NCBI RefSeq assembly: GCF_030272615.1
Contig: NC_081412.1
Coordinates: 344,961,870 to 345,025,869 of the forward strand
Length of the DNA: 64,000 bases
Reading direction: 5' to 3'
Source of the DNA: Cryptomeria japonica
Lineage: Eukaryota; Streptophyta; Pinopsida; Cupressales; Cupressaceae
Under the pieces are notes generated by a model that saw only the letters and a program-made list of their open reading frames with translations, made no database searches and was not told the origin of the DNA. Positions 37,072-48,277 of the stretch are shown here, in pieces. The position numbers and the translations under genes are program-made. How positions within the stretch are numbered: the stretch's first letter is position 1; the number at the start of each line of letters is the position of its first letter.

Positions 37072-37469
37072 CAGAGTTCAGTGAACGCATCAATTCTATG
37101 AATCTAAAAGATAACTATTTATGAGTTGATGTTGATTTACACACTTTAGGAGGTTACCTAAAGTTGTGCAGGAAATAGTGATTGAAGACAAGTTGCTCTA
37201 ACCGAGACTGAGATGATACATTTGTATTTTCAGCAAGAAAATTACTTCACAGCGGAAGGAATCATGAATTAGTTTTACTTTTTTTGGCATTGTTGTCAAA
37301 GGGGGAGAAGACTAATTAGTGAAGATTAATAGGTGAAGATGGGAGAAGACTAATGACTGGGGGAGAATTCAAGGATAACAACAAGAGAAGATTAACAACA
37401 ATTCGAAGCCGAATCAATTGAAATAAATCAAGTTGGTATTGCCATTAAAGTTGGTTTTGCCATCAATGC

Positions 37470-37482
37470 CAAAGGGGGAGAT
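37470..37482 (+). promoter_or_regulatory. Copia-2 polypurine tract
   Basis: CAAAGGGGGAGAT immediately before the 3' LTR start TGTTAGC at 37483. Confidence 0.9.
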
Positions 37483-39023
37483 TGTTAGCATTTCACAAAG
37501 GGAGATTGTTGGCATTTCAGTAAGTTTGTTGGTATGAGGATATTGAGAAGGTTGTTGAAGATTATGGATATAACTGAGAAAGGATGATTACTGTCTTAAT
37601 AATATTATTTTGTCATTGATGTCAAGCAATTGATTTTCTGATTCAGTATGATGTTGCCATATCTTAATGAGTATATTTTGATGAGTATAAAGATGTCGGT
37701 AAGTGACACAAAAAGAATGAAAATGAAGGGGAGTAATAATTTATTCAATGGGCAACTATTACTGAGTAAGACAATGATGAGATTTTGTTGTTTTGATTGT
37801 TTTGATATCCTATATATGAGTATTCGAAGACTGAACAAGAAGGAGAAAAGATTTCAAGCTACAGAATTAGTTAAGGTTTGATACTATTCTATGTTACTAA
37901 GAAAGATGCTAGTTGATAAACCCTAAGGTTATCGCTATCGGTTAAAGGAGGTAGAATATCTATCGAGTAAGGTTCAGTATTTACCGAGTAACAACTGAGT
38001 ATTAACAGAATGCATTGGATGGATAAAAGCATTATTAAATGAAAGATGCCAATGAGCTGGAGATGTATAGATGATTGATATATCGTGCAAGAAGTTTGTT
38101 AAGGATCTACGACAACAAAAATACAGGAGTTAGATCTACATGGAAGATTGAACGGTCATAACCTAGCACAAGTTCCAAGGAAGGAACACAAGCTCCAAGG
38201 AAGGAATACAAGTTCCAAGGCGAGATAAAATGTTTTCAGATCGAAAGATACAATGAACCTAGTCAAGTTTTAAGATCTGATGGCTAAGATTGATCATGGA
38301 AAATGTGATCAAGGAGATTAAGCGGTGAGGAATTGTTTATAAATAAGAAATTGTTGATGAACAATGTATGCAAGCAAATAGAAGAACAGTGATACTACAG
38401 CAGTGATCACCGAGCACAAAAGATTGAATATCTGATTAAAGAACAGATTGAGAAGCCCAATAAGGAGCAATACAAGTCTTATGAGAAGATTATTTTGAGC
38501 ACATAGAGTTTGATTTAGCATTTCAGATGTGAAGTTGCAGATATATCATATACTGTTATTTATTTTGTAAGTGACAAGAAATCTCTTAACCGAGTGGACC
38601 TAATAGTCTTATTTGTAAATCCTCTAGCAAGGTAATATTCTAAATGAGTGTTTGAAATCCTTTGACAAGGTCACTTCTAACAAAGTGCAAGACTCTAAAA
38701 AGTCTAAGGGAAATCCCTTAACTGGGTCACATCTAGCAATGTGTTTATGTAATTTGTAACAGGATTGGCTTTTAACCAAGCATACTCTAGAAGGGTATAT
38801 TTCGTAGTGGGTCTGAAATCCCACAACGTTTTTCCCTATTTGGGTTTCCACGTTAAATATGGTGTTAAATGTGTTATGATATTTTAAGTGTATATGTTTA
38901 TGAGTTTGAATGATTTATAGTCATATTTGCATATCAGTAAAGGCTACCGAGGTTGAATCTGATAAATATATTGCATAATGAGTTTTTATGATTCACCCCC
39001 CCCCCCCTCTCATCTTATTAACA
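37483..39023 (+). repeat. Copia-2 3' LTR
   Basis: 1541 bp, TGTTAGC...TTAACA, the direct repeat of 31281-32822, followed by the target duplication TTAGC. Confidence 0.95.
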
Positions 39024-39253
39024 TTAGCCATATGGGAATTCGACTTGATAAGGAGTTTCGTGCGAGCAGAAAACTTACCTCGTTCCCCTCCATGGTCGTT
39101 GGCTGCACAGATTGGTTGCGAGATGAAGGCAACCTTGTCAGGTGGCTTTTTCTTGTTAACCAAGGCATCTTTGAAGGTCTTGGGGACCCGCTCTTCCTCT
39201 TTGCCCACTGCTTCCGAATTCGGATTAGAACCACCAGGAGAAAACTGGGCCAT
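39024..39253 (-). pseudogene. LINE-B ORF1, N-terminal part
   Basis: Starts at the ATG at 39251-39253 (MAQFSPGGSNP) and runs open to the Copia-2 insertion (KSNSHMA). The next codon resumes at 31280 with NGIFVKK, showing that Copia-2 interrupted an otherwise continuous frame. The first 75 residues are basic and low complexity, as is usual for plant LINE ORF1 N-termini. About 175 bases of 5' UTR separate it from the target duplication at 39431. Confidence 0.75.
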
Positions 39254-39444
39254 AAAAGAGCCTTAGGCCAGCAATAATATGCAAGACTAGAGGGAGAAGA
39301 AGCAATAAATGCTCGGGCAAGGAAGGATGAACAGTTTCATCCTTGCCCAGGGTGAGAAAATACTCACTAGTGTGACCACGACAATTCAAAGACAGGGCTG
39401 GGGTTGCAAAGTGAGCCTCAATCCTCCTCCACCTTCCATCTTTT

Positions 39445-39900
39445 AACCTTGCATCATTTTTTTGTTATGATAAAGAGAAATGCAACATATATGCTGTTCT
39501 ATTTTATTTCCTATTTAATTGCATACATTTACTTCAAATGAAGAAAATTTCTATAAATTTATCTAATTAAATCACCTTAACATATATTGCCTTTAAGTTT
39601 AAAATATTTATCTTCTACTATTCAATATTGATTTAAAAACAAAAAATGATTTCCAAATAAGTAGCATTTTCTAAATATACATCATGTAACCTTGCATCAT
39701 TTGTGTGTTATGATAAAGAAAAATGCTACATATATGTTGTTCTTTTCTATTTCCTATTTAATAACATACATTTACTTCAAATGAAGAAAATCTCTATAAA
39801 TTTATCTAATTAACTCACCTTAACATATATTGCCTTTAGGTTTAAAATATTTATCTTCTACCATTCAATATTGATTTAAAAGCTAAAAATGATTTCCATG
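39445..39900. repeat. 244 bp tandem duplication
   Basis: The block from CCTTGCATCATTT (39447) through AAAATGATTTCCA is repeated from 39691 with about 93 percent identity by eye. Non-coding, AT-rich; it borders the LINE-B target site, and its junction phrase ATGTAACCTT also occurs on the other side of LINE-B at 23287. Confidence 0.85.
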
Positions 39901-39903
39901 TAG

Positions 39904-40576
39904 GTGAGCAAGATATCACATAATGCACATGCATGGGTGTCCAATTGGTTGACAAAGTACCATTACCGTCTTCCATTTAATGTCATCCTTCATATAGAGG
40001 AATTCAGTGTCTACTACTGGTTGAGAGAAAAAATGGTCAATAGAATTGACAAAAATGGACCAAAGAATAGTCAAAGAAAATTCAATAATTATGTTTTATA
40101 GTTTAACTTCCTCTATGGTTCCAAGGTGAAAATGAACTTAGATGTAAAATTTTATAATCTACAAATTGAGATTATAGATTTATGTGACTGGTCAATTTCT
40201 CAATACCATGAGCTTCGAGACCTTTACCTTGTTGGATGTATTTGGAAGGTCACTATTAGGCCAATAATGACAATAAAAAAACACAACCTATTTGAATAAC
40301 TCATTATGAAGTTCATGAGATTTCTTAAGGGACAATCACAAATTAGTTATCACAAAGGACCACTTGAAGAATGGTTGCTTGCTACTTTTAAAATTAATTA
40401 TTCAATTACATTCACATTGCATTAGGTCATGCCATCATTTAGGTTGTTACATGCACACTATGGGATACCTACATTATATGTCGTGAAGTCCAACACAACA
40501 ATCAAAGTTTGAGTTCTTCTTCGTGATATTGAAAATGAAGAGATAGTACCAGTGCATAAATGGTTAACAAAGTAAA
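39904..40576 (+). pseudogene. Unknown dead ORF, one frame with five stops
   Basis: One frame reads through about 220 codons with only five stops (after NNYVL, at about 40298, 40423, 40510 and 40574). Between stops the text is protein-like: HAWVSNWLTKYHYRLPFNVI, LQIEIIDLCDWSISQYHELR, EEWLLATFKINY, LLRDIENEEIVPVHKWL. It is rich in Trp and Tyr, unlike random AT-rich DNA. I cannot name the family. It could be a decayed host gene or a transposon gene. Confidence 0.4.
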
Positions 40577-43500
40577 AATTTCCTACGTAAAAATTTCCTA
40601 CAAATTTTGAAAAACTATTTACACATTGTACCCATGACTAAATTCAATGCTTATAATATAGTATAGATGTTTAATAGCTATTACTGTTGTATGAATCATT
40701 AACCAAGTGATTTTTTTCCCTTTTTAAAATATCATTTTGATAAATGATTTTAAATTTTAAATTTGCATAATACTTTACAAATGTTGTTATCATAGCTCTA
40801 AAAAGTATGATATTGCCTTTATCTCATTTTCACTATCAATAATTCAAATTTAACCAAAATTTATTAAAAAAACATCATCTATCATTGAATTTATTTGCAC
40901 CTCATACCTTATCATCGAATATATAAGTATTGCATATTTTCAAACTTGATATCTCTTGGCGTACTTTACTTAGATTTTTTAAAATATAGGCATGCTAGTT
41001 TTTTTTGTTTTTTTTGGTTTTATTTCCTTTTAAATATTTTAGAATTTAATAAATGATATGTCATGTGTAAATCCTTTTCTTTCTTTCTTTCAAATTTATT
41101 TATGTATGGATTTCATGTGTTTTTTAATATTTAATTGATTTTTTCTAATTATTTTCATATATTAATTAATTTATTGATTTAACTTAATTTAATTTAATAT
41201 ATTTTTTTGATTTTATTATCTTAACATAATCATATTAATAATAATATTTTATATATCACAAGATAACCCAGTGATCCAACCACATTTTGCTCCAGTCTTC
41301 CTTTTTTTCTACGTTTTGGGGTATGGAGGAGGCGAGCTAACATGAGATGACTAAGTGAGCTCAAACAACTCAGTCATTGGGTAAACCTAGCTAATAATAA
41401 TATTAATTCTTCCAAATATCTAAAAAGAGGGTTATGCCATGAAGGATGTGCAAGATTATTTATAATAAAGATATGACCTATAAGAGATGTTATGTGACAC
41501 AAGAGCATTGATAAGTGGGAGATTACAATGTGGATTAGGAATCTTGATACACTTATGATGCATATTATGACACATCATATAACATCTTTCTATGGGCGGT
41601 AAATGATAAATAATAGAATGTGGGTCATATGGATTTTTACCATAGTATTTTTAGACCTTGTTTGGGTCCATGATAACTCATTATGGTGGGTTTTTGGTTC
41701 TATACATTGATGGAGAGATGGATACACAATAAATAATTTTTTGCAAGGTTATACTATGAAATTTATATCAAGGGATCTCCATAGAGGAAAGACCTTGATA
41801 TGACATTATAACATGTTTATTGTTGCTAAATTAAACATTGGTTTAATACTTTGGAGACCAAGTTTTTGTTAAAAGGGTTTTCCTATGATACACTTATATC
41901 ATTATTTTTTTTGTGGTTGATTTTCCTTCTATGTCTCTTATTGTTTCTTTTATATGTGTTGTTTATATGGGTTAACATTAAAATTCCTACAATGCTTAGT
42001 AATCATGAAGATGTGGTTTAACCTATAAGGCTTTTATGGGTACTTTTCCTAACATTTATTATCTAGGCAAAAATGGTACATTGGTTTGCATGCGGTCACT
42101 CATGCTTGCATGCGAATTTCATGTACTTGCAAGTTGTTTGCATATACTTGAATGGAATATCATGTGCTTACATGCCATTTCATATGATTGATCCATTATC
42201 ATTTTGGTTCTAGGTATTTCTTTATTGTCTATTTGGTATCCTAGCAATCTTTTCAAAATATGTTGGAAGGAATTAACTATTTATTGATCCTTGTATGAAT
42301 GGGATTTTGCAATGGACTTGGTTTGTTATTTTAGGAAATAATATGACAAGCACTAGTGGAATGTTGGAGAGGTACAATGGAGTTGGCCATGTGTATGCAT
42401 GTTAATGGTGGTTACTTAGAACTCCTATTTGGAAATATATGATTACCCTTTAATGTGGTGGCTGCGTTCCTTTATCCTATTGTCATATGTATTAAAAGAG
42501 TTTTCATCTTGGGTGCATATTTTTGGCAACTTAGTCACATGATAAAGTAGTAGCCGTGTTGATTATTGTAAAGAGTTCTTATATTTGGTTTACGGTTTTA
42601 ATCCTTAGTCTCATGAAACCACAAAATTATTAGCCCCTAGTTGCGTGTGGGTTATGGAGTTCATCGTTTGATGACTTGGAATCTCTTTGAGAACCCAATC
42701 CATCCATTGTACTTAATGATGGTTGTGGAATTATTATTTTAGTGGTTTGGATTTTCTAGAAATCCCTCTAATTCTTTTGGATACTTATACTTGCATATTT
42801 TTAAATTCCTATTATTTGGATCTATGGGTTATCTAGATTTCCTATTTTAAAATCTACGAGTTTGCATGTATCTATAACATTTTATCATTCTAGATTATAA
42901 ATTTGGTGTTTTTGAAATCTATGTGTTGCTGGATGTATAAATGGTTTTAGATTTGGAAGAATGGTTTTGTAGGTTTTGGACGCCGATTAAAATCTATATT
43001 TTGTAGATTTGTGTAGAGACTATTATTCAAGGTTTTCTAGATGGAGATAGTTGTAGATTTGTATGCATGCTTTGTGCATGGATTGAGGAGGTTGATTGTA
43101 ACCTTCTTGTTTGTGGAAGTGTTGGTATGTGCCTTATCACTCAACATATCTACAAGGTAGCTTATGGGGTTCTTGAATTGTGGTTACTTTATTATGGTTT
43201 TGTGGAAAATCAAATCTAAAGTTGTATTGATGTTTGAGTTATGGAGAATCTACATGTTATCTTTGATCATCTTTATTTTACATGGTACTAATTCAATGTT
43301 GAATCTCTTTTACTAAATTATTTGAGATATATGGATTTTTCTATTTCTTTGGTTTTAGTTGGAGCATTGGCCACACCTTTTTGTCAATTGCGAGTTATCA
43401 CACGTGTGCAAATATTGTGGGATATCTAGTAGATATTCTATGGGGTTGATATTTCTTTGAAACTTGTTTATAAAATCAAACTCTATGTGCATAATATACA

Positions 43501-43836
43501 CTTTCAATTGCTTGAAAAATACCCATCTTCATGTTTGCAATTGGTATATGAAAATATGTAGTGTTGATAAATACCTTAGGAGGTTTTCAGACAAGGATTT
43601 CTCCTTTGATCAAACTCTTACATTCTAATTATATAATTTTGTAAAAAACAACCATGTAAGATGCCTTTGTTTGTCAATAAGTGCATATCTGAATGTAAAC
43701 TAATGTTGCAATTGATGCTTTGATGTTTGAATGATAATGTTATATGATGTTGAGATTGACAAAATGAGATAAGAATTTGTTCTTTTATACAACACCCCCA
43801 TGTAAATTAACATATATCATGATTAAATCAACAAAT
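40577..43836. other. Featureless AT-rich intergenic DNA
   Basis: No ORF, LTR ends, terminal repeats or RNA genes recognised. Many short TTTTAAATTT and TATGGATTT-type runs. Possibly very old transposon remains. Confidence 0.6.
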
Positions 43837-44807
43837 AACATCTATTAAGAGAAATAATTTTATATATATTATTTTATCAACATTAGAAATTATAATATTG
43901 GGATGAAACAAGCTCTGCAACTTTTTCCCACCTCTGGCATCGTTCAAATTTGAATCGGCTATATGACCGCCCCCTTTGGGGAGGTCCCCTCCTCCTTGCA
44001 ACCAGACCCCCCTCCCGATACCACGGTCGGTTCACATGCCCCTGGTTCCGCTTCTGGGACCCCACTGTCTGCAGGTCTTATGAAAAAGACTATCAAGATC
44101 GATATTCCTTCTAGCTCTTCATCTTTGCTACTGACGGAATCTAGTCAGAGAGATGAGGATAAATGATTGGATAACCTTGAAGTAAACAAGAAGAATACAC
44201 CTCCTCCCAGACCAGAAAATGATTCCGGTGAGAAAAATGTGGAGATTGGCAAAAAAGATTCCAAATCCAAATGGAAAGTGCTCTTCTAAGGTCCACTTAT
44301 ACAACTATGGAAGCGGCTTTGTCTAACTTTACCCAAACTAACGAAGGAACACAGATCAAGCTCCCTGATAGTCTCATGGATAAAATTGCTTCATCCCTTT
44401 ACCTAGCGATAGTTGGAGATTTCTTCTCCTTCAAATCATCTATCGACATGGTTAGGCGATGGGCTAAGGGAAGATGGAAGTTAAATGGAAGCGTGGATAT
44501 CTCGGTTATGCCAGGAGGTCTCTTCCTTTTCATATTTACTGTGGAGGAAGACTTGATCTTTGTCCTCTCAGGCTCTTGGGCCTATGGGAAACATATTCTA
44601 ACTCTTGCTAAATGGAAGCTTGGGTTTGACCCCTCAGCCGAACTCAATCGCATGGCTCCTATTTGGGTTAGGCTCCCTAGCCTCCCGCTGGAATTCTGGG
44701 ATGAACATATCTTCCGCTGGATTGGGAACTTGTTCGACAACTATTTTACTGCGGACTCGGTCACTCTTGCTAAATCTAGGTTGGTTTATGCCCATTTCTG
44801 TGTTAAT

Positions 44808-46207
44808 ATTTTTGAATATGGGAAAACGGGTTTTGATGGGCCCCTGAAACCCATTACAGCCAAAATATCAAAAGATTTACATCAAAGTGCAGCAAAACGC
44901 AAAAGACAACACCAAAGAAAAAGACAATTGATGAGAAAAACGCCAGCAAACTAGAGACAACTAGTCAAAAACCAAAAGGACTGACAAAAAGAGCCCAAAT
45001 TTAGGTTAAGTTCTGAAGCATTTCAACAACTTCCAACTCCAGTTGTTCCATATTATCAGCTGCCCGCTTGATTTCCTCAATTTCCTTGCTATGGCTTTGC
45101 ATCTTTCTGGTGCTTGTTCGCATTCTTATCCCAAGCCCAGTCTCCTTATCTTATGGAGTATATTCCTTCACTTCAATGATGCCCACTGAAGCCTTATCCC
45201 CATGGTCATTCTCAAGCTTACTGATAAGAGCCTTCATACTATCCGAGGAAGCCTTAAGAATCTTATGACTTTGCTCACCAATTTTTTTGAGTGTGTTCTC
45301 AACTTCATCCAGTCTTTTTTCAGTGGCCCCTGCTCTGTTCTCCAGGCTAAGAAAGCTATTTCGATTAGCATTGATGATCTCCTCTATATTACTAATAGCT
45401 TTCGTAAGCTCGCTGAGACAATCAGGGAGGGAATTGAATTTACTCGAGCCTAAAGCTTGTAAAGTCTCATTTTTTCCTACTTCCCGGGCTTGCTTGGTTT
45501 TAATGCCAGGAATTTCCTTTTGCATCCAGAGGAGTATCTGTTTGAAGCTATCTATGCCATTATTGATACAAAAGTCAATATCCAGGCGATGCTCTTCCTA
45601 AGTCTTTTCACCTGCAGTCTCAAGATTCACTTCCAGTCCCACCTCCCTGACATCAGAGCTCTGAGATTCCTTCATGGTCGTATCCTCCCCCATCATGCCC
45701 TTATCCTTAGAATCAGTCATGAGAGGCGACCGATTCTTGGTTCCCACATCCTTAGTTTTAGGAGTCCTCCTTTTCTGCTTCTGGCTCACAAGGGTTTGGA
45801 CCTCCTCGCTTTCAATATCCATGTCATTATCAATCTCGTTATCCTCCTCATACCAACTATCCTCTTCCTCCTCTCTCTGCTTCTAATTGGCCGACCCTTT
45901 ATTTTGTTTCCCCTGCTCTTATTTTCTATTATTCCTGCTTGACCCAGCAATTTGGGGGTCATCCCCTGTCTCGGCTTCTGTGTCATAGCCTTCGCCTTCC
46001 TCATCATTAGAGTCATCGAGATCCTCTTCTGACTCGAAGGCCTCAACTATATTCAGATGGACAGTAGTGTTCTTGATGTGATTATACATAATCACCATCA
46101 AACCTTCATGCATTGTTGGGTTGATATTGGGGTTGGATATTACATCCTTGATCCCAGCATTAAGGGTGCATAAAAGATAGCTGATATTGGGGTTGGATAT
46201 TGCATCC
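44808..46207 (-). mobile_element. 5'-truncated LINE insertion, antisense, ORF3 plus 3' tail only
   Basis: Flanked by GTGTTAAT (44800-44807 and 46208-46215); joining across it restores the LINE-C ORF1 frame. Its 3' end (44808 side, minus strand ending CATATTCAAAAAT) matches the LINE-A 3' end, and its body is the ORF3 reading frame. It is therefore a typical 5'-truncated product of target-primed reverse transcription from a LINE-A-like element. Confidence 0.85.
45001..46207 (-). pseudogene. ORF3 of the antisense LINE fragment
   Basis: On minus, the frame begins inside the N-terminal domain: YLLCTLNAGIKDVI, then MHEGLMVIMYNHI, matching LLHSMDSNVRDVA and LHQGLILRLYM of LINE-C ORF3. An acidic stretch (SEEDLDDSNDEEGEG, 46020-45960), a Lys-rich part (QKQKRRTPKTKD, 45790) and a coiled coil (45525-45151) with LKKIGEQSHKILKASSDSMK follow. 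The last helix EIEEIKRAADNMEQ ends at the TAA at 45001-45003. Stops at about 45919, 45598 and 45151. A 20-base repeat (GATATTGGGGTTGGATATT on plus) at about 46120 and 46184 duplicates a short piece at its truncated 5' end. Confidence 0.75.
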
Positions 46208-46227
46208 GTGTTAATGTTGCTATTAAC

Positions 46228-47477
46228 TGTAATACCCTAAAAATGGTCATCTAAACCATGGGCCCCTAATCTTGACAGCATCACCAAGGTCCTAACCAAA
46301 AGCAATTAATCAACCTTGAGCACCTAATTAATTAATTTTTCAATCATTAATGTTAGATGGAAAGTTAATCACTCAATATTAATTAAATATTTATTTAATT
46401 AATTAATCATTCCAAGTAAATTATTTTGATCAACTATCCTATTTATTTAATTAAATATCCTAGCATATTTAATTAATAAATAAATTTGTCATTAAATCAT
46501 TAAAAAGGGAATTAATTTACAAAAAGAGATTAATCACAAAAAGATGAATTAATATACAAAGAGAGATTTATCACAAAAAGAGGAATTAATCTGCAAAAGA
46601 AAGAGTTAAATTGAAAACAAAATAAAAGAATTAAATTGAGAGAAGAAATCAAACTTAAGATATTTCTTTTTCCAAAATTGAGATAACTTGAGAAATCAGA
46701 AAATCAATTAAATTGAATTAATCATTTTCTCTAAAAATAAAAATCAAAGATTTTCTTGAGGAAAGAGGTTCAGTTATTTTGAAAAGCCTTTTTCTAAATA
46801 AAAATCTTGAGCAAATTAAAGAAAAGTGCATGGAATCGCCTATTTTTATCTCAAGTGCATGGAATCAACTAAATTTATCTCCAATGTAGACTTAGACTTA
46901 TAATCTGAATGCATTTAATCAAGCTATAATTGGAATCTATCTCAAGATTAACTTAATCTGATCTCTCAATTATTTCAATTAACTAGGATTGTGCTTTTTC
47001 TTGACGAATCTCAACCACTCATTATTAGTTGATCTTGACCATTGGTCTCTCTTTTGAGTCTCTATAAATTCAGGCTTCATCTCTCATTCAAAACACCCCA
47101 GAGATTTATTGTTATTGTGCAGCTTTTGCTCTGGAGTCATTGAAAATATTGTGCTTTGAGATTATTGCATCTTAGTTTAGCTTTTTGCATACTTAGTTTA
47201 CTCATGATTGTTTGAATTCATCTAGCTTAATATTCATTCATTTAGCTTATTCTTGTGCTCATATAGATTAAATCCTTCATCTTGGTGTAGTCTAGTCACT
47301 GGTATTGCTTATACAAATCTGAGAGCAAGTCTATACTCGCATCTTTTAGAAGGCCATAGGTCAATTTGTTATGGTTTTTATATTCATGATTATATCTGTC
47401 TAACCATGCATGCAATGACTTAATTGAAGAGTTGTGTCTTATAGCTTGTAGATACTTATTCATTTTTCACACACACA
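46228..47477 (+). repeat. Solo LTR, 1250 bp
   Basis: Starts TGTAATACCC and ends CACACACA, flanked by the exact 5-base duplication TTAAC (46223-46227 and 47478-47482). No internal sequence or second LTR, so it arose by recombination between two LTRs. It lies 12 bases right of the antisense LINE duplication, inside LINE-C ORF1. Confidence 0.88.
47062..47068 (+). promoter_or_regulatory. TATA box of the solo LTR
   Basis: TATAAAT in CTCTATAAATTCAGG, about 415 bases before the LTR end, giving the usual U3-R layout and the plus orientation. Confidence 0.5.
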
Positions 47478-48277
47478 TTAACAAAGTGCTTCCCAACTTT
47501 CTTTTTCTAAACTCAAAGTGGGGAAAATGGTCCCGAGCCCTTGTCTATGAAAATGCTACTCTTTTTTGTCAGAAATATGCTAAATAAGGGCATACGTATG
47601 TTGAGTGTAAGACCTTGGTGACTGCAGAACCTAAGCTAAAAGAGAAGGCTATTATGGATGATCCCAAGTGCTCCCTCTTCTTTAGCCCCTTTGGGGTTGC
47701 CTAATGTGTGTGAGATCTCTGATGATTACCCCCACATTGATAAGATCCTTGACATTATTAAAACCCTTGTTGATCCAGTGAAGAAATCTAGCCCAGTAGT
47801 GCCTCTGGAAGATGGAGAAATTCCCCCGATGATTAGTCTACTACTATCCCTTGTTCCTTCTGCCTCCCCCTCCTTGGCTACGGGTGATGGCTACCTCTCC
47901 CCTAATCCTCCTGCTATAACTATCCCCACGACTCTACAACCCCCCTTTAACCTTTGTGGTGTTAAGACCCCCCCAGGTGGAAATAAGCTGTTAATCACAA
48001 CCCTTCTCTGTCCCCCTAGCAGTTCAGAGATTTCAGAGGGAGTGGCTAAATCTTCCCAATTGACTTCTAGTGTGAAGTTATCACCACCCTATTCTCCCTT
48101 TGCGGATAATGAGGACTGGTTGACTCAGAAGAAAAAAACTAGATCTAAGAAGGTAGATGTGGATATTGATAGTAAAGTTGGAAGACCAACTGAGAGGGTG
48201 TTGAGACATAAAGTTATGGCAAGGGATATTGCAAGGGGCAGACAACTGACCCTTGATGGAATCAACATGAATAAGAA

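Larger units (their letters stand above)
31281..39023 (+). mobile_element. Copia-2, complete LTR retrotransposon with mutated gag-pol
   Basis: LTRs 31281-32822 and 37483-39023, target duplication TTAGC exact (31276-31280, 39024-39028), initiator-Met primer site TTGGTATCAGAGC (32824-32836), polypurine tract CAAAGGGGGAGAT (37470-37482). The gag-pol frame is continuous apart from one A-run frameshift and about seven stops, and the two LTRs are still very similar, so the insertion is younger than Copia-1. It split ORF1 of LINE-B. The 5' LTR starts TATTAG instead of TGTTAG. Confidence 0.95.
23301..39430 (-). mobile_element. LINE-B, L1-type LINE with two nested LTR elements
   Basis: Minus-strand LINE. 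The target duplication ACCTTCCATCTTTT is present at 23291-23304 and at 39431-39444, and a 9-base A run (T on plus) marks the 3' end. From 39430 leftwards it holds a 5' UTR, ORF1, ORF2 and a 3' tail. Copia-2 (31281-39023) splits ORF1, and a gypsy fragment (23905-27038) replaces or interrupts the part of ORF2 after the RT thumb. With a true poly(A) end and a different ORF1 C-terminus it is a different lineage from LINE-A and LINE-C. Confidence 0.85.

Noticed and set aside
46118-46207. Repeated GATATTGGGGTTGGATATT as target duplication of the antisense LINE
   Set aside because: It is absent at the left end of the insert; GTGTTAAT fits both ends and restores the ORF1 frame.
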